Part shown: piece by piece, positions 1 to 12,541 of the stretch
Layout of the letters: each line of letters begins with the position of its first letter
Numbering within the stretch: the stretch's first letter is position 1
Notes under the pieces: generated by a model
Told to the model about the DNA's origin: nothing
The model's input: only the letters and a program-made list of their open reading frames with translations
The model's database searches: none
Made by a program: the position numbers and the translations under genes
Source of the DNA: Condylostoma magnum
Lineage: Eukaryota; Ciliophora; Heterotrichea; Heterotrichida; Condylostomatidae
Length of the DNA: 24,686 nt
Direction of reading: 5' to 3'
Assembly (NCBI GenBank): GCA_920105805.1
Contig: CAKKTI010000068.1
Span: 31,934-56,619 of the forward strand

Positions 1-970
1 TGTTTTATATAATAAGGATTGCATAGTCAATATTCTTTAGTCTAATATTCTAAAATCCTAATTATCATGAAAAATATACTAAAATGAAATGCTCAATAAT
101 TCAATGTGCTAAGATAATTACTTTAGAGAATAATTGAGGCAATTAAAACTTTTTCAATATAATTATAGTGGAAAAAAGCAAAATGTACTTTTAATAAATA
201 TATGAAATTATATGTATTAGATTAGTAAATAAAATAATGAAGATTAAATAAATTTTAAAAGAGCATACTGATTAATTAAGCATGTAATTATCAAATTTAA
301 TAAAAGTGATGTATTCTATACAAATATACTTCTTTTACTCCTGCTACTTTGTTTTTTGCAGGATTTTTGCATTCCTAACTTGAATAATAATGATAATTAA
401 TAACAGCCTTACTAATACTATTTTTAGTTAATTATTGTGTTAATTCTAGTTTTATATTACTTATAAACTATACCAAATTTTAAAAATATTATAGAGTGTC
501 ACGCAAAATGTGGATCCATATAGATTATAATTTAATGAGATATATCTTTCACCCAAATACGAATCAAATAGGTAATAATACATAATTTAATCTAAAAAAT
601 AAAATATCAATAAATAATTTTACATAAAAATGCTTATATTAAAAACAACTCAATAACACTCTTTGACAAAAAATAGTAGCTCGTTAAAGCATCGATAATT
701 GAAATAATACAAAAGTAGTACAAATTATGCTTAATTTTTGTAGCTTTTACTTTATGATTGCATACACTACTCATAATCTATCTGCATATTTATTATGACA
801 TTAATAAATAGTTAATTATTTAACAATTTATGCTTCAATAAGTTACGTGTAATATAAAAACTAGTGTAATCCTGTTTGATAATATTATATCTCTATTAGA
901 TTTAAAGCAAACTGTTTGTATTTTGTTTAGATAGTATTTAAAATTCAAGCTTTTACTAATAATTATTTAA
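1..970. other. AT-rich intergenic stretch, no gene recognised
   Basis: This is very AT-rich DNA. The plus strand was translated in one frame with TAA/TAG as Gln and TGA as Trp and gave only Ile/Asn/Tyr/Leu/Lys/Gln-rich text without motifs. Other frames were only skimmed by eye. The right edge is the 3' end of the Mpv17-like gene on the minus strand. Because the code leaves every frame open, a poorly conserved gene cannot be excluded. Confidence 0.5.
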
Positions 971-1516
971 CTATTTGTTACCTTGTTGCTTATACGACAA
1001 ATAAGTATTCCAAAATAATGCAATAAAATTTACACAAAGCACGCGAAATCTGATAGGTATAAAAGTAAAATTTGCAAATTAACAAAATGGTCATACACAC
1101 CAATTAGTTTTCAAGATTGTGAATAATTTACTTTATATCTATTATACTCCTTGTTGAATAGTTCCTCCTTCTAATATAGTCATCCCTGATAAAAAGAAGC
1201 TATTAAATGCAGGAGCAAATATTAAAGAATCAAATGCTACTCTTTATATATTTCCTATGAAATCTTTCCTTTTAACCAAAAATGGGATTGTGTATGAATA
1301 CCAGGTATGAAAGATTGGACCACTTATTAAACCAAATAGTCCAATTTTCATCGTCCTAGTAAAGTTATATGCTTCATTGAACTACTATTTATTCTGCTTG
1401 GAAATAATATACTAACTCATTATGTCTCCAATTCCAAATAAAACCATTGATGTTGCTGATTGCGTAAAAATTGGTCTATTAGTAAGCAGTCTATTGTAAG
1501 CTTGAAACAATCCCAT
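971..1516 (-). CDS. Mpv17/PMP22 family membrane protein
   Basis: The 181-residue reading (human MPV17 has 176) belongs to the Mpv17/PMP22 family of small four-helix proteins of the inner mitochondrial or peroxisomal membrane. The N-terminus MGLFQAYNRLLTNRP resembles the family start. It is followed by GIGDIMSQYI, then GLISGPIFHTWY (the GP..H.WY motif), a FDSLIFAPAFNSFF segment, and near the C-terminus NWCVWPFCQFANF and FWNTYLSYK, matching the family's WPxxQxxNF and WNxYLS signatures. In this signature the second Trp is encoded by TGA and the Gln by TAA, so the gene itself proves both reassignments. The stop is placed at TAG just after WNTYLSYKQQGNK, where family members end. No TGA follows in frame for a long way, so TAG must terminate here. 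The start is the ATG aligning with the family N-terminus. The open frame continues upstream but without family similarity. Substrate is unknown; the family is linked to mtDNA maintenance or channel activity. Confidence 0.9.
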
Positions 1517-1629
1517 TTATTTTAGTATAGTGTGAAATATGTAATAATTCAAATTTAGAAGATATTTAGTTTATACAAATGGGACAGTTTTATTACTAGA
1601 AATCCATATACACATATAGTCTAATAAAT

Positions 1630-2343
1630 ATGAGATCCAAGTCCTAATAAGCAATAAATGATCCCAGAGACGATAGTCTAGAAATTTGCTAAAGATTAAG
1701 ATTATTTAAGCCCCGTTCTAGAGAAAGTATCTACATTTAATCAGTCTTAGATAAAAAGAAAATTGTCCCCTATTACGAATAACCGAAAAAGGAAAAATCT
1801 ACTAAATAATTAAGAATTTAATATCTTCAGTAAAAGAGGCAAAATAATAGTGCTGATTTCTATAGTTATGATAAGTTAGACCAAGACTTAATAGATAAGT
1901 AGAGTATAATAAAATGAAGAAAACAGTAAAAATTAAACCAGTTGCCGAGTGTTGAATACAAAACACAAATAAAGGTTTTAAGAAGATTGAGAAGAAGGGT
2001 TTATAAAACCACGTAAAATAATTCTCCATTTCCTTTAAAAATTAATTACACAAGAGTTTAGACACCTATTACAAGACAGCAAACTTTGAGGAATAAAAGA
2101 ACGTTAACTTAAACAAATAACTCACCATAAGATGTAGAAAAGGTCATATAGCATTGCTAAGTTTTAAGAGGTAATTTTATAGCAGCTAAAAGAGAGTTCA
2201 GAAGTAAGAAACGACTTATTAAAAGCTAATATAGAAAATATAAGCAGCATTTAAATCAAATAGAGAAAAGCAATGATCACTATTTATACCACCGTATCAA
2301 GAATAAAATTGATAGTTTTAAAAAGAGTAAAGGTATTGATTAA
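1630..2343 (+). CDS. hypothetical basic protein
   Basis: An unrecognised protein of 237 residues, divergent from the Mpv17-like gene with 113 bases between the two ATGs. It starts MRSKSQQAINDPRDDSLEIC. It is strongly basic, especially in the second half, with runs such as VLRRLRRRVYK and a Lys/Arg-rich, probably helical tail (AAKREFRSKKRLIKSQYRK). One TGA codon reads as Trp, and many TAA/TAG codons read as Gln. No membrane segment or catalytic motif is visible. The charged, mixed composition differs clearly from flanking spacer, which supports coding. The stop is placed at TAA after KSKGID, beyond which composition turns AT-rich. A nucleic-acid or cytoskeleton binding role would fit the charge but is only a guess. 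Confidence 0.65.
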
Positions 2344-2490
2344 GTATGTGTTTATGTTGTTACATTCTCTCCTCAAATCATTATTAAAATACCATTAATA
2401 TAACTTGACATAAAAGTGTAATTTTCTATGCTTCAAATATAAAATCATTCTGCATATTGAATAAAGTGCCATTTACTTAATATTAATTTT

Positions 2491-4188
2491 ATGGGAAACT
2501 GCTGTACATAAAGAGAGGAAATGGAATTAGATAACGATAGAGTAAAAGCAAAAAATAAGTATTTGATGAAAAGTACATTGAAAATAATGAGTGTAAGTTT
2601 TTAAACTGAGGAAAACTCAATAGAATAAAATAATTCAATGAAATAAGAAAATTAATCAAAATCAACAATGCCTAAAAGTAAATAATACACTAATATATTA
2701 GAAAACATACAAAATTACAATATTTTAGAGCTTTTGGAGTTATTAGATGATAATTAAGCAATTGACAAAGCTGAAGTAGATTATTTCATACCATGTCCAG
2801 AGCAAGCAAGATGTCTATCTTCTGCTCGTATATCTGAGTTACTAGGAGATAAAATCATAATCTTTCCTAGGGATTAAAAGATTATATCAACTATTATAAA
2901 CAAACTTATCAAAATACTTAAAGATGAAGACTCTAATAGTAGGATTTGAGCAGCATATGGTATTTCACAGTTCGCTAAATATACGTTTTATCCTCAGCTA
3001 CTTGAAAACCATAATTTAGAGATATTTAGTCAGTCTATGAAGGACTCCAACGAATATGTAAGAATTCTAATTTTTAACGCTCTTAACAGCATGTATGATT
3101 AAAATAACAACTATTTTACTATCATTTTTGAGTTTAAGGAAGGCATTTTCCTATAATATATCATAGATAATATAAGCCAAAGTGATAATCCTAAAATTAC
3201 ACGCATGCATTTAATAAATCTTTTAAACTTCATAAATGTAAATAGAAACCTTACAATTAGAAAAGCAATAGAAATGGGAATAAATAATAAACTAATATAA
3301 CTAAATCAAAAGATAATTAAAGATCTACCAAAGCACTAAGAATGAGCGGATAACTCTAAAAGAATAAGAAGAAGCTATAATAAGCTCTTAACTTTAATCT
3401 AAGATTATCTAAACACTTAAAAATAAGCTTTAAAAGGTTCTTTTAGTGAGCTAAAACCAGAATTATCCTACTTATAAGAAATAATATAGGAATTGGGAAA
3501 TGAGAATACTATTAAAGTAGAATATGATTAAACAACGTGAATGCAAGTGCCTTAAACTATAATGGCTTTAAAATCGTAGTAATTAACTAATATACTAACG
3601 GAATAAAACTATCCTTACTCCTAGGATATAGAGATTATACTGTAAATATTTGAATAATAAGATATAGTTCATAAGCTTAAATAGGGAATATTCTCAGATA
3701 AAAGAGACGTTATAGAGTCATTTTTTGTATGCTTATAGACTATTCTAATGCACCCTTCTGCATAAATAAGATAAGAACTTGTAGATCAATAAATAATTGA
3801 AAGTTTGGTATTCTATTTGCAAGATGAACTAATTGAATTTGTTATTGTTGTATCTAATGTAATTGGTTAAATTTGTAGATATAGTAATTAATTTTCTGAT
3901 TATATAGCCAGTTATAGCTAACTTATAAAAGGTGTTGTAAGAACTATCCATAGAATTACGAATTTAGATCTACTTAACAACCACCTAAAAAACGTTTTAT
4001 GTATTATTTAAGATTATTAGAGCAATAAAAGAGAAAAAGCTATTCAAGCATTTAAAAAAGCTAGACTAGGTAAAGTCATACAATAAGTTAAAAGTCAAAT
4101 TCACAAAGAGTCTAGGAATTCTTCAGAAAATTTAGCTTTCAATGAGATATGTGAGATTATTGAAAGTTTAGAGAAGGAATTTAGCTAA
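2491..4188 (+). CDS. ARM/HEAT-like repeat protein with predicted N-myristoylation
   Basis: About 565 residues. The N-terminus MGNCCTQREE is a textbook N-myristoylation site (Gly2) with Cys4 and Cys5 available for palmitoylation, so membrane attachment is expected. After a polar linker, residues from about 75 onward form successive amphipathic helix pairs of ARM/HEAT style, for example SNSRIWAAYGISQFAKY, DSNEYVRILIFNALNSMY and DVIESFFVCLQTILMHPSAQ. These fit an armadillo-type scaffold. The Trp in RIWAAYG and two others are TGA codons. The stop is uncertain: TAA at 4186 after ESLEKEFS is preferred because composition drops there, but TAA codons at 4201 and 4216 are alternatives. The downstream gene is convergent. 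ARM proteins with such lipidated N-termini (Vac8-like) tether partners at membranes; no specific orthology is claimed. Confidence 0.7.
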
Positions 4189-4407
4189 AATACCTTTATT
4201 TAAATCGTTAAACTTTAATACTTTGAGTTAAAGGCATTTAATGTACATTAAACTATAATACAGTTAATTCTTTGATTGTATAACTAAAAGGGATGCAAAT
4301 ATATACATTACCCTTTTCTAATATCAAACAATCTCTTAAATTACACATAAATTTTAATGTTGTAATATTGATCAATTTAAAACAAAAAATTAAGTAATTA
4401 AGTACTA

Positions 4408-4854
4408 TCAACTAACTACAGAAGAAACAATTGAAACGAGAACTACGCCCACCACAATTCCAGCGATAATTAAAATATTTCTTCTACGTCTCTTGCTTTA
4501 TTCAAAATCTGGGTCAACAGGCTGAGCCTATATAATTTACGGTGTTACAATATTAACAGGTTGCGAATACATCATATCTCCTTGCTAGTATTAAGGTTAG
4601 CCCATAGCAATAAAGTTTTAGTCATACTAAGGTCCCATCTAGGGCTAGGGAGGATAAGATTGATATTAGTTTTGCGTATTAGGATTATATGCTCCGTATT
4701 GAGGTTGAGGAGGATTTTATGTAAAAGCTTGTTAGTTGGGGTCGTATGGAGGTGGGCCTTGCTAGTATTGTGGCTGATCTTAATAGGCATTAGGGGGTGG
4801 AGATTGCCCCATATAGTACTGCTGCATTGATTGCTCTTAATTTGGAGGCTACAT
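4408..4854 (-). CDS. Pro/Gln-rich tail-anchored membrane protein
   Basis: A 148-residue protein. Residues 1 to about 115 are low-complexity and rich in Pro, Gln, Tyr, Asn and Gly (QYYMGQSPPPNAYQDQPQY, GPPPYDPNQQAF), much of the Gln encoded by TAA/TAG. A basic cluster SKRRRR follows, then one hydrophobic helix NILIIAGIVVGVVLVSIVSS, ending a few residues later. This is the architecture of a C-tail-anchored protein with the proline-rich domain in the cytosol. The PPPY sequence is a potential WW-domain ligand, an inference from motif alone. The end is a TGA immediately followed by TAG (4405-4407); either could terminate, changing the product by one Trp. Standard-code readings of the other frame and strand here are spurious. 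Confidence 0.75.
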
Positions 4855-5671
4855 ATTTATATAGAAGTTACAATATTTTTGAATTTAAGGGTTTGAAAAC
4901 CTACTTATAAAACTTGTATACAGAAATATTAGTTAGTAGTTTGATAAAGTTAGTCATATTTAGTTTTAGGTAAAGATTATACTTAATTTTATTATAGTAA
5001 AATTATCTTTTAAATATTTGTAATATTAGGTCCCTAATTCATCCTAAAAGGGAAATCTATCAAAGAATTTAAAAAAGGTATTATTCAAAATATTAAGAAT
5101 TACATATATTTAAGCATGTGAATAGGTTAGTAAAATTTTGCAGATTGTAGAATATCTAATATCCTATCTATAGTTTAAAAGTACTTCAATAGTGATCTTT
5201 TAATTATAAACCTTTTAAAATGATAGTAGTTTAATTGCTTATTGAATAATCTAACTTATTAATAGAATATTAAACTAATGCTTAAATTTATATTATATTT
5301 TCAAGTATAAATTTGTTAAAGGGCTTTCTAGTTATTTATGTATAAATCAGATTTTACAAAATTTTAATGCTTCTCTACTGTAATAATGTTAATCATCAAA
5401 AGTAACATATAATAGCTCTTTTATATTGACACTGTAGTCATTATTACAATTTAACGGTGATAATAGAGACTAGGAGAGAATAAGTGACTGAATGAGATAC
5501 AAGGTAAATATTACTATATTTGTAGTATTCTAGAAAATTTTAAACATTATGAAATTAATCTCAATTTTTTCCTGTTTTGCAATGCTTTAATGTGAAATTT
5601 GATTAATCTTCTAGTTATAAAGTCTTCAAACTCTTAACCTTAAAGTTAAAATTGTCATAATATTCCATTTA
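4855..5671. other. AT-rich spacer between divergent genes
   Basis: About 0.8 kb between the tail-anchored protein gene (-) and the giant surface protein gene (+), so it should contain both promoters. A partial manual reading gave AT-rich text with scattered stop codons and no domain similarity. No tRNA-like fold or repeat was noticed. Confidence 0.5.
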
Positions 5672-8600
5672 ATGGGTTCTACACGAGTTATACTTCTTGC
5701 GTTGCTTTCAATTGTTGCTTTATCAAACAATAATTCACTACTTAATCAAGAAAAGCTGTATCGGCAAGATTAAGCACCAAGGATAGCTGATTATCTTAGC
5801 TGCCAAGCAGATTACTAAACATGAAATTAATCAGAAAATCATTAATTTAATCTAGCTTTATGAGTTGAATTAGATGAAAATCAAGAGCTGCATAAGGCAA
5901 TCGACAATATTTTGGAGAGTTAATAATTCATTTAGAGCAGTAGTGAAATTATTGATTAGTTTAGCCTATTTAGAACAAATTTAGCTATAGTGTTTGGTAT
6001 CAAATTTAAAAATTTTGAGATTTCGGAATAGATGCTGGCGAGAATAAGAAAATATTTTGAAGACTTACAAAAAAGTTATAATAAACTAGAAAACACTCAA
6101 TCTAATTAATATTTGGGTACCTAAGAAAGGAAATTTGTATAATAAATTCTAGAATTAGACAAAGATGGATAAGAAATGATCAAATTATGCATCAATTAGG
6201 AGCATTTAACTGATTATCTGGTAGCTCATAATTTTGCAAAAGAAATACTGATTTTAATTAAAAAATATGCTTTATTATTGGCTAATTTCCCTTATAATTC
6301 TAATCTACTCTAAATTTAGTGAAATGAGATAAAAGATTAATCTGAGTGGTAGGGAATCCCGTAAAATCTAACTTAATAGAACTAATTGGCCTAAAGTTAG
6401 TATAAAGATAAAATAAGTGATATTTAGTACTTATCTTATTATATAAGCGAATCTACCCAGAGGAACTTATAAAGATCACTTCAAATAGGCACTCCATGCG
6501 GTGTTAATGGAGTAGCATTTCCAGAAAGACCAGGGTACTGTCATTATGAATGCCAAATAGTAGATACTCTTTTTGGTGGTCGATGTTATCACTAAAATAC
6601 TAATTTAGTTATAAAAATATATGAATTCAGAGCTTAATTTGAACCTTTGATTTAATAATCGATACACACTTAAGATTATCCACTTAATGATTAAGGAGCC
6701 TTCTTTAAACTAGATATTAACTTTACAATCATATTGAATTAAACAACAACCGATCTATTTATAGGCTATAATTGATCTATTTTATTCATAATTTAACCAT
6801 ATGGGCCAGGAGTCATCTTAAGGAATATTGACAGCAGCAATAATTCTAATATGATAATATCTTTTGTTGATGGTATTCAGGCTGATACCTTTAGGATAAA
6901 AATAGAATTTTATGATTTTTCATCTACTATGCAAACCCTGCATTCAAACGATTTTCCTATTGATAACTGTAACATTTAGACAGATAAATACCATATAGTA
7001 TTAATACAGTACGAGGGAATTAACAAATCCCTAAGAATCTATATAGATGGCTTTGCAAGTCCATAAGTTACCCTTTCAAATGTAGAAATAAACGCTATAG
7101 TTGGAAAATTCGTAGTAGTAAGTTTTATTCAGGGTGGATTTACAGGATACGCCTATGAATTCTGGTTATGCGATCATTCTGATATTTTAGCCCTGCAAAC
7201 TTAAATTGATCGAATAAGCAACAACTAATGCTTTACTTCAGATTGCTTGTTTCCAAGTTACGATTAAAGTTATTCAATCCATCTCAAAGATAATATCTAC
7301 ATTCCTTATTGCCCCTTTGAAGTACTCCAAGATCTTTAAGGTTGCAGTACAACTAGAAAGCTAATAGAATTTCAATTTGACGTGCTAAATGATTACTTTT
7401 ATAATACATCAAATGAGTATCATTTAAAGCATGGGTCAACTTAAGCCCTATATCCCTCTTACGAATCAGATGATCCTTATATTACCTCTGATAGAGGAAT
7501 ATACATGACGGGAAGTTCTACTCTTGAGCTAGTAGAAAATACTTAGGCTTACTTTTAGCTGGGAAATCACTTCACTATAGGCCAATGAATACGTATTTTG
7601 GAATAGACTGGATCAGATAACAACTTAATTTATGTAACTGATTAAAATGATACCTCATTTGTCAATTTATAGGTTAAAGTAGATAAAATAGGAAATATAT
7701 TAAGATTTACTTATATAGTTTGGCTCTGGCCCTAAGAAAGAGTAGAAAGGTAAGTAGATTATCCAATATCGGCCTAGATGTAGTTAGAAAATGGAACAGA
7801 ATGTAAGTTTTACTTAGATCCTTGGCTGTTTTTAGCATACTTAGTAGAACTAGACCGGTTTGAGCTGAAAATAAATAATACAACGATAGAAACGTATTAG
7901 TTTAGTTCTATTTGTGTGATGAAAACTCCAATACATGTACAAATTTCACAATTTACAGGATTTTTACACTCCATCTTCTTCTTATTTGATTTAACCTCTA
8001 ATTCCCTAGAAACCCAAGCTCAGTAAATCTGTCCCGGCACTTTTGATTGAGATATTCCATGTCTACCTATTTGCGAAGTATCTGAGTATACTGAAGATTA
8101 AGTGTGCTAAACTTGTAATAATAGTTGTCCTTCTTGCCGCTTTGACTACTTTTGCAATATGTGCTATTCTATAGGTTGTGAAGACTGTGATACCCTATAC
8201 GGAATATGCCATAGCTGTAAGACTGGATTTTTAATGTAGTCTGATTAATGCTACTGCCCTGATGAATTTTATATTAATGAAAATGAGCACTGTGTATAAT
8301 GTACTGGAAACTGTAAAACTTGCTTTATGGACTACTCAACATTAGAGGTGAACTGCTTAAGTTGTGAGGGAGACTTTGTTTTAGACGGTAATGATTGTAA
8401 ACAGTGCAATAATCTTTCTTGAATAAGTGATAATTGTAAAGTTTGTTAAATTGATGATGTGACACTTGATGTAACATGCTAAATTTGCAATCAAGGCTAC
8501 TACCTATACAACCAAGACTGCTATGAATGTTAAGATTTTGAAGGATTCGGCTAAAATTATGCTGTAACATAATAGCAAATTCCAACATAACTCTGAAATC

Positions 8601-11095
8601 AAATGATCAATGAATGCAATGAAGTATGCGGAGACGGACTTAATTTGGATTAATACGAGTGTGACGATAGGAATAAAGAAAATGGAGATGGCTGTGATGA
8701 GTATTGCCAAGTGGAGTACGGATGATTATGCACATCGAATGAACTAAAGTTTAGCTAATGTATTAGAAAAGATCTAAGTGTTGTACTAGAAAGCTAGATT
8801 CAGGAAGAATTGAATATACTCTAAATTGCAGTAGCCTTTAACATCCAACTGCATAATCTATTAAATTTACCTGAGTTAGAAATTTTTGATTAAAATGATA
8901 ACTAATTAAGCTATTCAATGGTTTAATCTTCCTAGAATTCCTTACTAATTAGCATAGACTTAGATTAAATCCCAACTACGGAATAATAAATTGACTTGAT
9001 GATTGATTAGAACTCTTTGCTTCCTTTTCAACTGAGTGACTATGTTTATAACCTTCTAATTAATCCTTTATGTCTTGATAATCTGGACGACTATTGCTTA
9101 AAATGTCTCTAACTTCAGGAATATGAACAAATCGACGGAAAGTGCTACTGTACAAGCAATAACTACATAAACTCTCAGAATAAATGCGTAAAATGTCCTT
9201 AAAGATGCAATGATTGTGAGGATATAGAAAACGATGTAATTTGCTATGATTGTGATGAAAATTATATACTTCATGAAAATGAATGCTATGAATGCAAACA
9301 ATTTGAAGGATATGGATAACAGCCTTAATTCCTACTAAAAGATTTAGAATAATCGTAAATTTTGGCACTTAGTAAAAGTTGTGAGGAGTATTGTGGAGAT
9401 GGGATTACTTTAGAGAAGCAATAATGCGATGATGGTAATAATGCATCAAAGGACGGCTGTAGTAATACTTGTGTAATTGAAGAAGGATATTATTGCAAAG
9501 ATGGAATATGCTCAAATCTGGGCTTATTAGCTTAAATAGAGTACCTATACTTTGAAAATGATATCTTCTATGTGTAATTAACATTTAACTAGGCTTTACA
9601 AAACTTATTATGGTCAAATCAGATTTTTGAGTATGAATTCGATTATTCTTTTAGTATTAGTTACGATTATTATAAGGATGACAATTCATTCTTGTTTAAA
9701 ATAAGTCCTTAAGAATAGATTTTAGAAAATTAAGAGTTTAGTATTATAGTAAAAGGAGTGATATAAGGGCTTTTGGGTTAATAACTATAGACAAAGGAAT
9801 ACTCAGTAGTATTAAAGGATGAATATATTCCTGATGATGAAGAGGAATTAGTTGGATATTCTGGATTATTTATTCAATCTGGAATAGGCATAACTTTAGC
9901 TTTAGCCTTTTTATAAAGCTTTTCAAATTACGGAATACAACCTTAAGGCTTTCTTTAGGTTTTTGAATTAATGCAGTTTTATAATTACCTCATATATATA
10001 AATACAGAAATACCAATACATTTGAGGTTCTTCCTTGATGATATGGATTTCACTAATTTCAAGTTTATTCCGCATCCCTTAGAGCTTATTTTTTGCTTAG
10101 ACTGCGAAGATGATTTTCCTTTAGCTCCGTATAAATTAGGATAAGAAGACATAAGAATAAGCTCCATTACAAATTCTGGTTAAGTTATTATGATTCAACT
10201 TGGGCTATTGATTTCTTATCTAGCTTTATTTTTAATTACCAAACTGATATCTTGCAATTTATTACATAGACTTAAAAGTTAATTTGAATGAAGATACTTC
10301 CTAATATAATTTAACGAAATACATCTGCAAATCTGTTTTGCAATATTAGTTTAAGGCTTTCAATTTCAGCAATAAAATTATATAGACGCACTAGCTAATG
10401 GATTAGTGGCTTTGTTTATTTTGCAATCTATATATGTAATTTCACTTATATGTTTTAAAGTAATAAGATAGGGAACAAGTATTTTAAGATCAGCATCATT
10501 TGAATAAGCATGGGGATTCTTATACGAAGAATTATTGCTGACATCGAATATTAGAAAAAGCTTTTGTATATTTTAGTATATTAGAAGATTTTTAATAGCT
10601 TTCTGATTAGTTGCAATGTAATACAGTCCATATTCCTAAGTATATTTCATTGGTACAACATAATTAATTGTAAGTTTTATACAGTACTGTCTTGCTATTT
10701 ATATATTCAAGCCCTTCAAAGGAAATTAGAACTGAATGTTTATTTTCAACGAATTTATTTTCCTGCTTGTTATATTCTTGTTTTTAGGGTTTATATATAC
10801 TGAATTCAAATCCTATTTTGATCTTGTTGGAGCCATAATTATAGGACTTATTGTACTCTAAGTTTTAGTGTTCATTTTCAGAATGTTAATTCAGAGTATA
10901 AAATTAATATGCCAAAAGCTTTCTAAGAGGAACAAAGTTTAAAATCAAAGTATAAAATCAGAATGTCAACAACTTAATGAGTAGTTATCGTAATTTTAGT
11001 ACTTAAATTTGTTTATGTTTGAATTTAACCATGCATAAGATGATATCTATTAGTATAAATTACTTACTTATTAAAGAGAATTAAACTATTTATAA
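5672..11095 (+). CDS. giant cysteine-rich surface protein with C-terminal multi-pass membrane region
   Basis: About 1,807 residues. An N-terminal signal peptide (MGSTRVILLALLSIVALS) leads into a large ectodomain. Residues about 350-840 resemble two LamG/concanavalin-like beta regions. Residues about 795-960 carry furin/GFR-type repeats with dense C-x2-C spacing (CQTCNNSCPSC, CHSCKTGF). Two DUF4215-type repeats follow near residues 980 and 1240 (VCGDG...ECDD...GDGC and YCGDG...QCDDGN...KDGC), separated by another Cys-rich block. A hydrophobic segment lies near residue 1395, then a cluster of membrane helices from about 1507 to 1750, and a Gln/Asn-rich cytoplasmic tail. Large ciliate families share this design; their function is unknown, with sensing or surface roles usually inferred. 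In the first DUF4215 repeat the aromatic residue before the last Cys (EYGWLC) is encoded by TGA, supporting Trp. The end is uncertain: TAA at 11093 after QRELNYL is chosen because composition degrades beyond it. Confidence 0.8.
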
Positions 11096-12541
11096 ATCTA
11101 TAATTCAATACAGTACCACTTAATTACTGGTATATAACATGTTTTAGGATAATATTAACTTATTCTTACAAATAAACTTTGTCTATTTTATATTCATTCA
11201 TAAACTAAAAAGCATTAATTGTTTATGCTATTTTATCTCTCAAATACCTAGTTCATATAACCTACAAAATTGGTTAGAATAAACATTAGTTATTTTTAAT
11301 CGTTAAAAGATAAGCTCATAATAGTGAATTTGAAGATGTCAAGATAGCTTTATTGTTTAGATTACAACTTTACAAAGAAATGGTATGTTGAACATTCTAT
11401 TAATACATATTTATTTAATTTGATTATGTGATATATGCTATCAAATTTGAAAACAGTTATTATTTATTATAAAAAATAAGGCTATGATATTCTAGAACAA
11501 ACTTTTACTAGTCGCTTAACATTTAAAATTTGCTTAAATTGCTTTTTGATATTTCTGACCCTATATTATAATCCCTTACAAAATAGACTATTAAAACGAG
11601 AAAAATATCAATGAATATTTATTTAAGAATATAATTATTATTCCTATATCTTCAATTCCTGCACAGATCAATTAATTCCGTTTTTTATATATTGCGCTGT
11701 GATTGTAATATATCATTAATATATTACTTTGCGTAGTGAGTCAATCTAATTAGTAAATAACTTAGGGGAATGCTGGCTTAGTTATATTAGAATTAACTTA
11801 TAGTTATAAAATTTAAATATTACTGAGTTAGTATTCAAGCTAGCTAAACTAATATGATATTGTAAATGAATATTCCCATATTAAACTAAGTTATAAATTG
11901 AATTATATTGTGAATTAAAACTTGTTTTAATCTTAAAAATTTGGCAAATAAAGTTGACTCAAATTTCTTTAAGCGTCTTATTATTGATTTGAGTGCAAAT
12001 TTATTATTATATAATTCGAGCTATAATGATATTACAATATTTGTAGGTTTTGAATAAATATTGATTAATCATTATTATTAGATGGTTACCAGCTATATGA
12101 GTAATTATTTGTAACTTATGAAAAATTAGCTAGGTTAGTAAGTGCTATTTTCTTTTCCTTAATCAGCTAATATTCTTAACTGCATTGTTAATTAAATAAT
12201 ATGAATAATTATCTCATTCTTAAACTAAAATTTTAAATAAATTGAATTTCCAGCATTTAAAATGTATATAAACTTGTTTACTTATCAACTAAAAATCAAT
12301 GAGCATATTCTATTACTCTAATAAAATATTGAATACATAAATCAGCAAAGCCAAATTAAAAAAAGCTCATTCAAACTCACAAAATCTTATATTCTTTACA
12401 TAAATTGTACTAAAATTATAAAGAAAAAGAGATTGAAAGGAATAGTTAAAAAATAAAAACTTAATTTATAGAGCCCTTTGATGTAATTTATTAGTTGTTG
12501 AATTAGTTTTATATTTTAGGAATATAAATTGGCAAATAATA
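11096..12541. other. long AT-rich spacer, no convincing gene
   Basis: About 1.4 kb between the giant surface protein and the MORN gene. One plus frame (starts congruent to 1 mod 3) was read completely and the others in part. That frame gives a long Ile/Leu/Gln/Tyr-rich reading with about seven TGA and no TGG codons, unlike the TGG/TGA mix of real genes nearby. One minus-strand sample around 11930-12200 was also featureless. A divergent gene, or eliminated DNA if this is germline sequence, remains possible. Confidence 0.45.

Noticed and set aside
1802-2029. Standard-code minus-strand membrane-like peptide starting MENYFTWFYKPFF, in frame with the Mpv17-like gene
   Set aside because: It is the antisense shadow of the basic plus-strand gene at 1630-2343; hydrophobic text arises from complementing Lys/Arg/Asn-rich codons, and Mpv17 similarity starts only at 1516.
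5672-11095. Interpreting the many in-frame stops in the giant surface protein as pseudogene decay
   Set aside because: The same density of TAA/TAG/TGA occurs in conserved housekeeping genes such as LST8, always at Gln/Trp-compatible positions.
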